From Clostridiaceae bacterium (GTDB lineage: Bacteria; Bacillota; Clostridia; Saccharofermentanales; DTU023), in assembly GCA_012838795.1 (NCBI GenBank), contig DUOO01000063.1, positions 35,348-99,347 of the forward strand: 64,000 nucleotides of DNA. Direction: 5' to 3'. This document shows positions 62,845-64,000 of the stretch, in pieces. The notes beneath the pieces were generated by a model. It was not told the DNA's origin. It worked only from the letters and a program-made list of their open reading frames with translations, and did no database searches. A program made the position numbers and the translations under genes. The number at the start of each line of letters is the position of its first letter. Position 1 is the first letter of the stretch.

Positions 62845-63363
62845 TTAAGTTTTCTTTTTCGATTTCTTCCTCGATTTATTATGCTTGCGTTTAATTCTTC
62901 TTAAAAACCCGATAATGCCGAGAATTTTTGAAAATTTTGATGTAATTCCTTGAAGATTAATTCCGGAAGCAGCTTTTTTACCTTTGGAAAAAATATTATT
63001 GACAGTTCCGATAACATTGTTTGTAATATCGGCAACTGTTTCAACGGTTGTACCTACAGAAGTGGTCACATCTGCAACTTTATCTATAATACCGGGTATA
63101 TTTTTTGCTGCGGATTCCGTAATTGTATTTACATCCGCTAAAGTTTGATCTGTTTTTTTGATAATATCGGGTAATTGATTAACCGTTTGTGTCAAAGGCA
63201 AAGCCATTTCATCTAAAAGATCTTTTGCTTTTTTGAATGTTGCAGCCAAACGATAAAATAAAACCGCAAGTAAAACTATCGCTACAATACCCGCTAAGTA
63301 TAATAAAACACTCAATAATTCACTTAAAGAAATAGTAACTTCACTAACAATTAGATAAGACAT
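62845..63363 (-). CDS. DUF948/YtxG-like membrane protein
   Basis: One N-terminal helix (LLSVLLYLAGIVAIVLLAVLFY) is followed by a long amphipathic helical region with repeating Thr/Val/Asp (TDQTLADVNTITES, VADVTTSVGTTVETVADITNNVIG), as in DUF948 proteins such as YtxG. The C-terminus is strongly basic (RRIKRKHNKSRKKSKKKT). Length 172. It lies 28 bases after the ytxH gene; these neighbours are often paired in Firmicutes and linked to general stress. Confidence 0.8.
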   Translation of the reverse strand: MSYLIVSEVTISLSELLSVLLYLAGIVAIVLLAVLFYRLAATFKKAKDLLDEMALPLTQTVNQLPDIIKKTDQTLADVNTITESAAKNIPGIIDKVADVTTSVGTTVETVADITNNVIGTVNNIFSKGKKAASGINLQGITSKFSKILGIIGFLRRIKRKHNKSRKKSKKKT

Positions 63364-63391
63364 GAAACCACCAACTTCAGTTATATTAAGC

Positions 63392-63724
63392 TTAAGCTTC
63401 TTTTGTTACTTCATCTGTATCTTCTGCAACGACATCAGCCGCTTCTTCTGCAGCCTTATTTTTTCTTTTCAGAAATTTTTCTGAAACTTCTTGGCTTTTG
63501 TCCTTTACAAAATCAGCAACTGTATGAGAAGCTTCAACAGCTTTTTCGTAACCTTTTTCAGCTAATTTTACAATATCTTCACGAGTTTCTTTGCCTGATT
63601 GCGGTGCAAGCAACAATCCTGCAGCTGCGCCGAGCAATAATCCCGCTAAAGTACCGATGACAACATTAGCTCTGGCTTCCGATTTTTTTTGGTAGCCAAA
63701 TAAATTTCCAAATAAATCTCCCAT
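63392..63724 (-). CDS. YtxH-domain protein
   Basis: The family signature is clear: a single glycine-rich helix VVIGTLAGLLLGAAAGLLLAPQSGKETREDI, followed by an amphipathic helix and an acidic Ala/Glu-rich end (KAAEEAADVVAEDTDE). Length 110. Such proteins are general-stress and envelope-associated with no known enzymatic role. GGAGAAAATATA precedes the ATG. Confidence 0.9.
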   Translation of the reverse strand: MGDLFGNLFGYQKKSEARANVVIGTLAGLLLGAAAGLLLAPQSGKETREDIVKLAEKGYEKAVEASHTVADFVKDKSQEVSEKFLKRKNKAAEEAADVVAEDTDEVTKEA

Positions 63725-63816
63725 TATATTTTCTCCTTTTCTGTTATTTATATTTTAAAAATATTAATGTTATAGCTTATTATACATCAAAAGGATTTAT
63801 TAATAAAATGTTTTGT

Positions 63817-63852
63817 GAAAAAAGCAAGAATAATGGTCTGACCATTATTCTT
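63817..63852 (-). terminator. Terminator of rnpB
   Basis: AAGAATAATGGTC and its exact complement are separated by one base, followed on the minus strand by GCTTTTTTC. It lies about 30 bases after the rnpB 3' end. Confidence 0.8.
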
Positions 63853-63880
63853 TGTATTTTTAAAAATTATTTATGAAAAA

Positions 63881-64000
63881 ATCTGAGTAAACCTGTAAGC
63901 CGGGTTCTGTCGAGGACAATCATCTATCTAGATCCGGGATTTCGCCCGGATTCAAGCCACCTCCACGAAACGTGCGGGTCACACTATTGTTTCTCCACGG
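63881..64000 (-). ncRNA. rnpB: RNase P RNA, 3' part (runs off the window)
   Basis: The minus strand carries the conserved 3' end of bacterial RNase P RNA: ACAGAACCCGGCTTACAG, preceded by GATAGATGATTGTCC, and the GGAGGTGGCTTGAATCCGG region. RNase P RNA removes 5' leaders from tRNA precursors. Its 5' part lies beyond base 64000. Confidence 0.9.

Overview
The window is AT-rich chromosomal DNA from a low-GC Firmicute, most likely an anaerobic Clostridia member. Supporting signs are a PolC-type replicative polymerase, the def-fmt-Zn peptidase-rsmB-rlmN-prpC-prkC-rsgA-rpe-thiN block, an hfq-miaA-mutL-mutS-miaB block, coaBC with a type III pantothenate kinase, YtxH and DUF948-like proteins, and sigma-A type promoters. 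I lean to the Oscillospirales/Saccharofermentanales side of Clostridia, but that placement is only an inference from gene content. I see no phage, transposon, CRISPR array or integrated element. Almost all of the DNA is dense housekeeping sequence.

Layout. 1-22580 (+) runs cdsA (cut by the window edge), dxr, rseP, ispG, polC, priA, def, fmt, a YugP-like peptidase, rsmB, rlmN, PP2C phosphatase, PASTA kinase, rsgA, rpe, thiN and a Crp/Fnr regulator. This covers lipid and isoprenoid precursor synthesis, replication and restart, translation initiation and rRNA modification, and the cell-wall-sensing kinase/phosphatase pair. 22598-24564 (-) holds a tyrosine recombinase and folP. 24634-30204 (+) holds asd, a LacI-type regulator, a CoA-pyrophosphatase-like NUDIX protein and a large unknown lipoprotein. 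30208-34546 (-) holds a lipid kinase, an unknown membrane protein, coaX and coaBC. lexA (+) stands alone and its 3' end overlaps hfq. 35449-43150 (-) is hfq, miaA, mutL, mutS and miaB. 43223-48557 (-) is a transglutaminase/DUF58/MoxR cluster with an unknown membrane protein.

48766-53401 (+) is an accessory region: nitroreductase, a TetR-hydrolase pair and a GntR-ABC-permease operon. 53471-57250 (-) is a second accessory region: a MerR regulator, a hydrolase, two flavodoxin-fold reductases, a MarR regulator and an FMN-binding protein. 57421-58931 (-) is a pair of LiaF/DUF4097-like envelope-stress proteins. Then come tRNA-Leu and tRNA-Trp, a YfhO-family membrane protein, a DUF948-like and a YtxH protein, and the 3' part of rnpB, all on the minus strand.

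The most striking observation is in polC. The PHP, OB, zinc-finger and polymerase motifs look intact. The DnaQ-like proofreading exonuclease inserted in the PHP domain, however, has lost its catalytic acidic residues: Exo I D-x-E reads K-x-H and the Exo II Asp reads Gln. All nine expected PHP metal ligands seem to be retained. This suggests a replicase that does not proofread through the usual domain, and raises the possibility that the PHP domain does so instead. Other points of interest are an Hfq that has lost the proximal-face Y-K-H signature and overlaps lexA, a priA frame with no ATG/GTG/TTG at its proper N-terminus, and several regulator promoters whose operators can be read directly (LexA, TetR, GntR, MerR, MarR).
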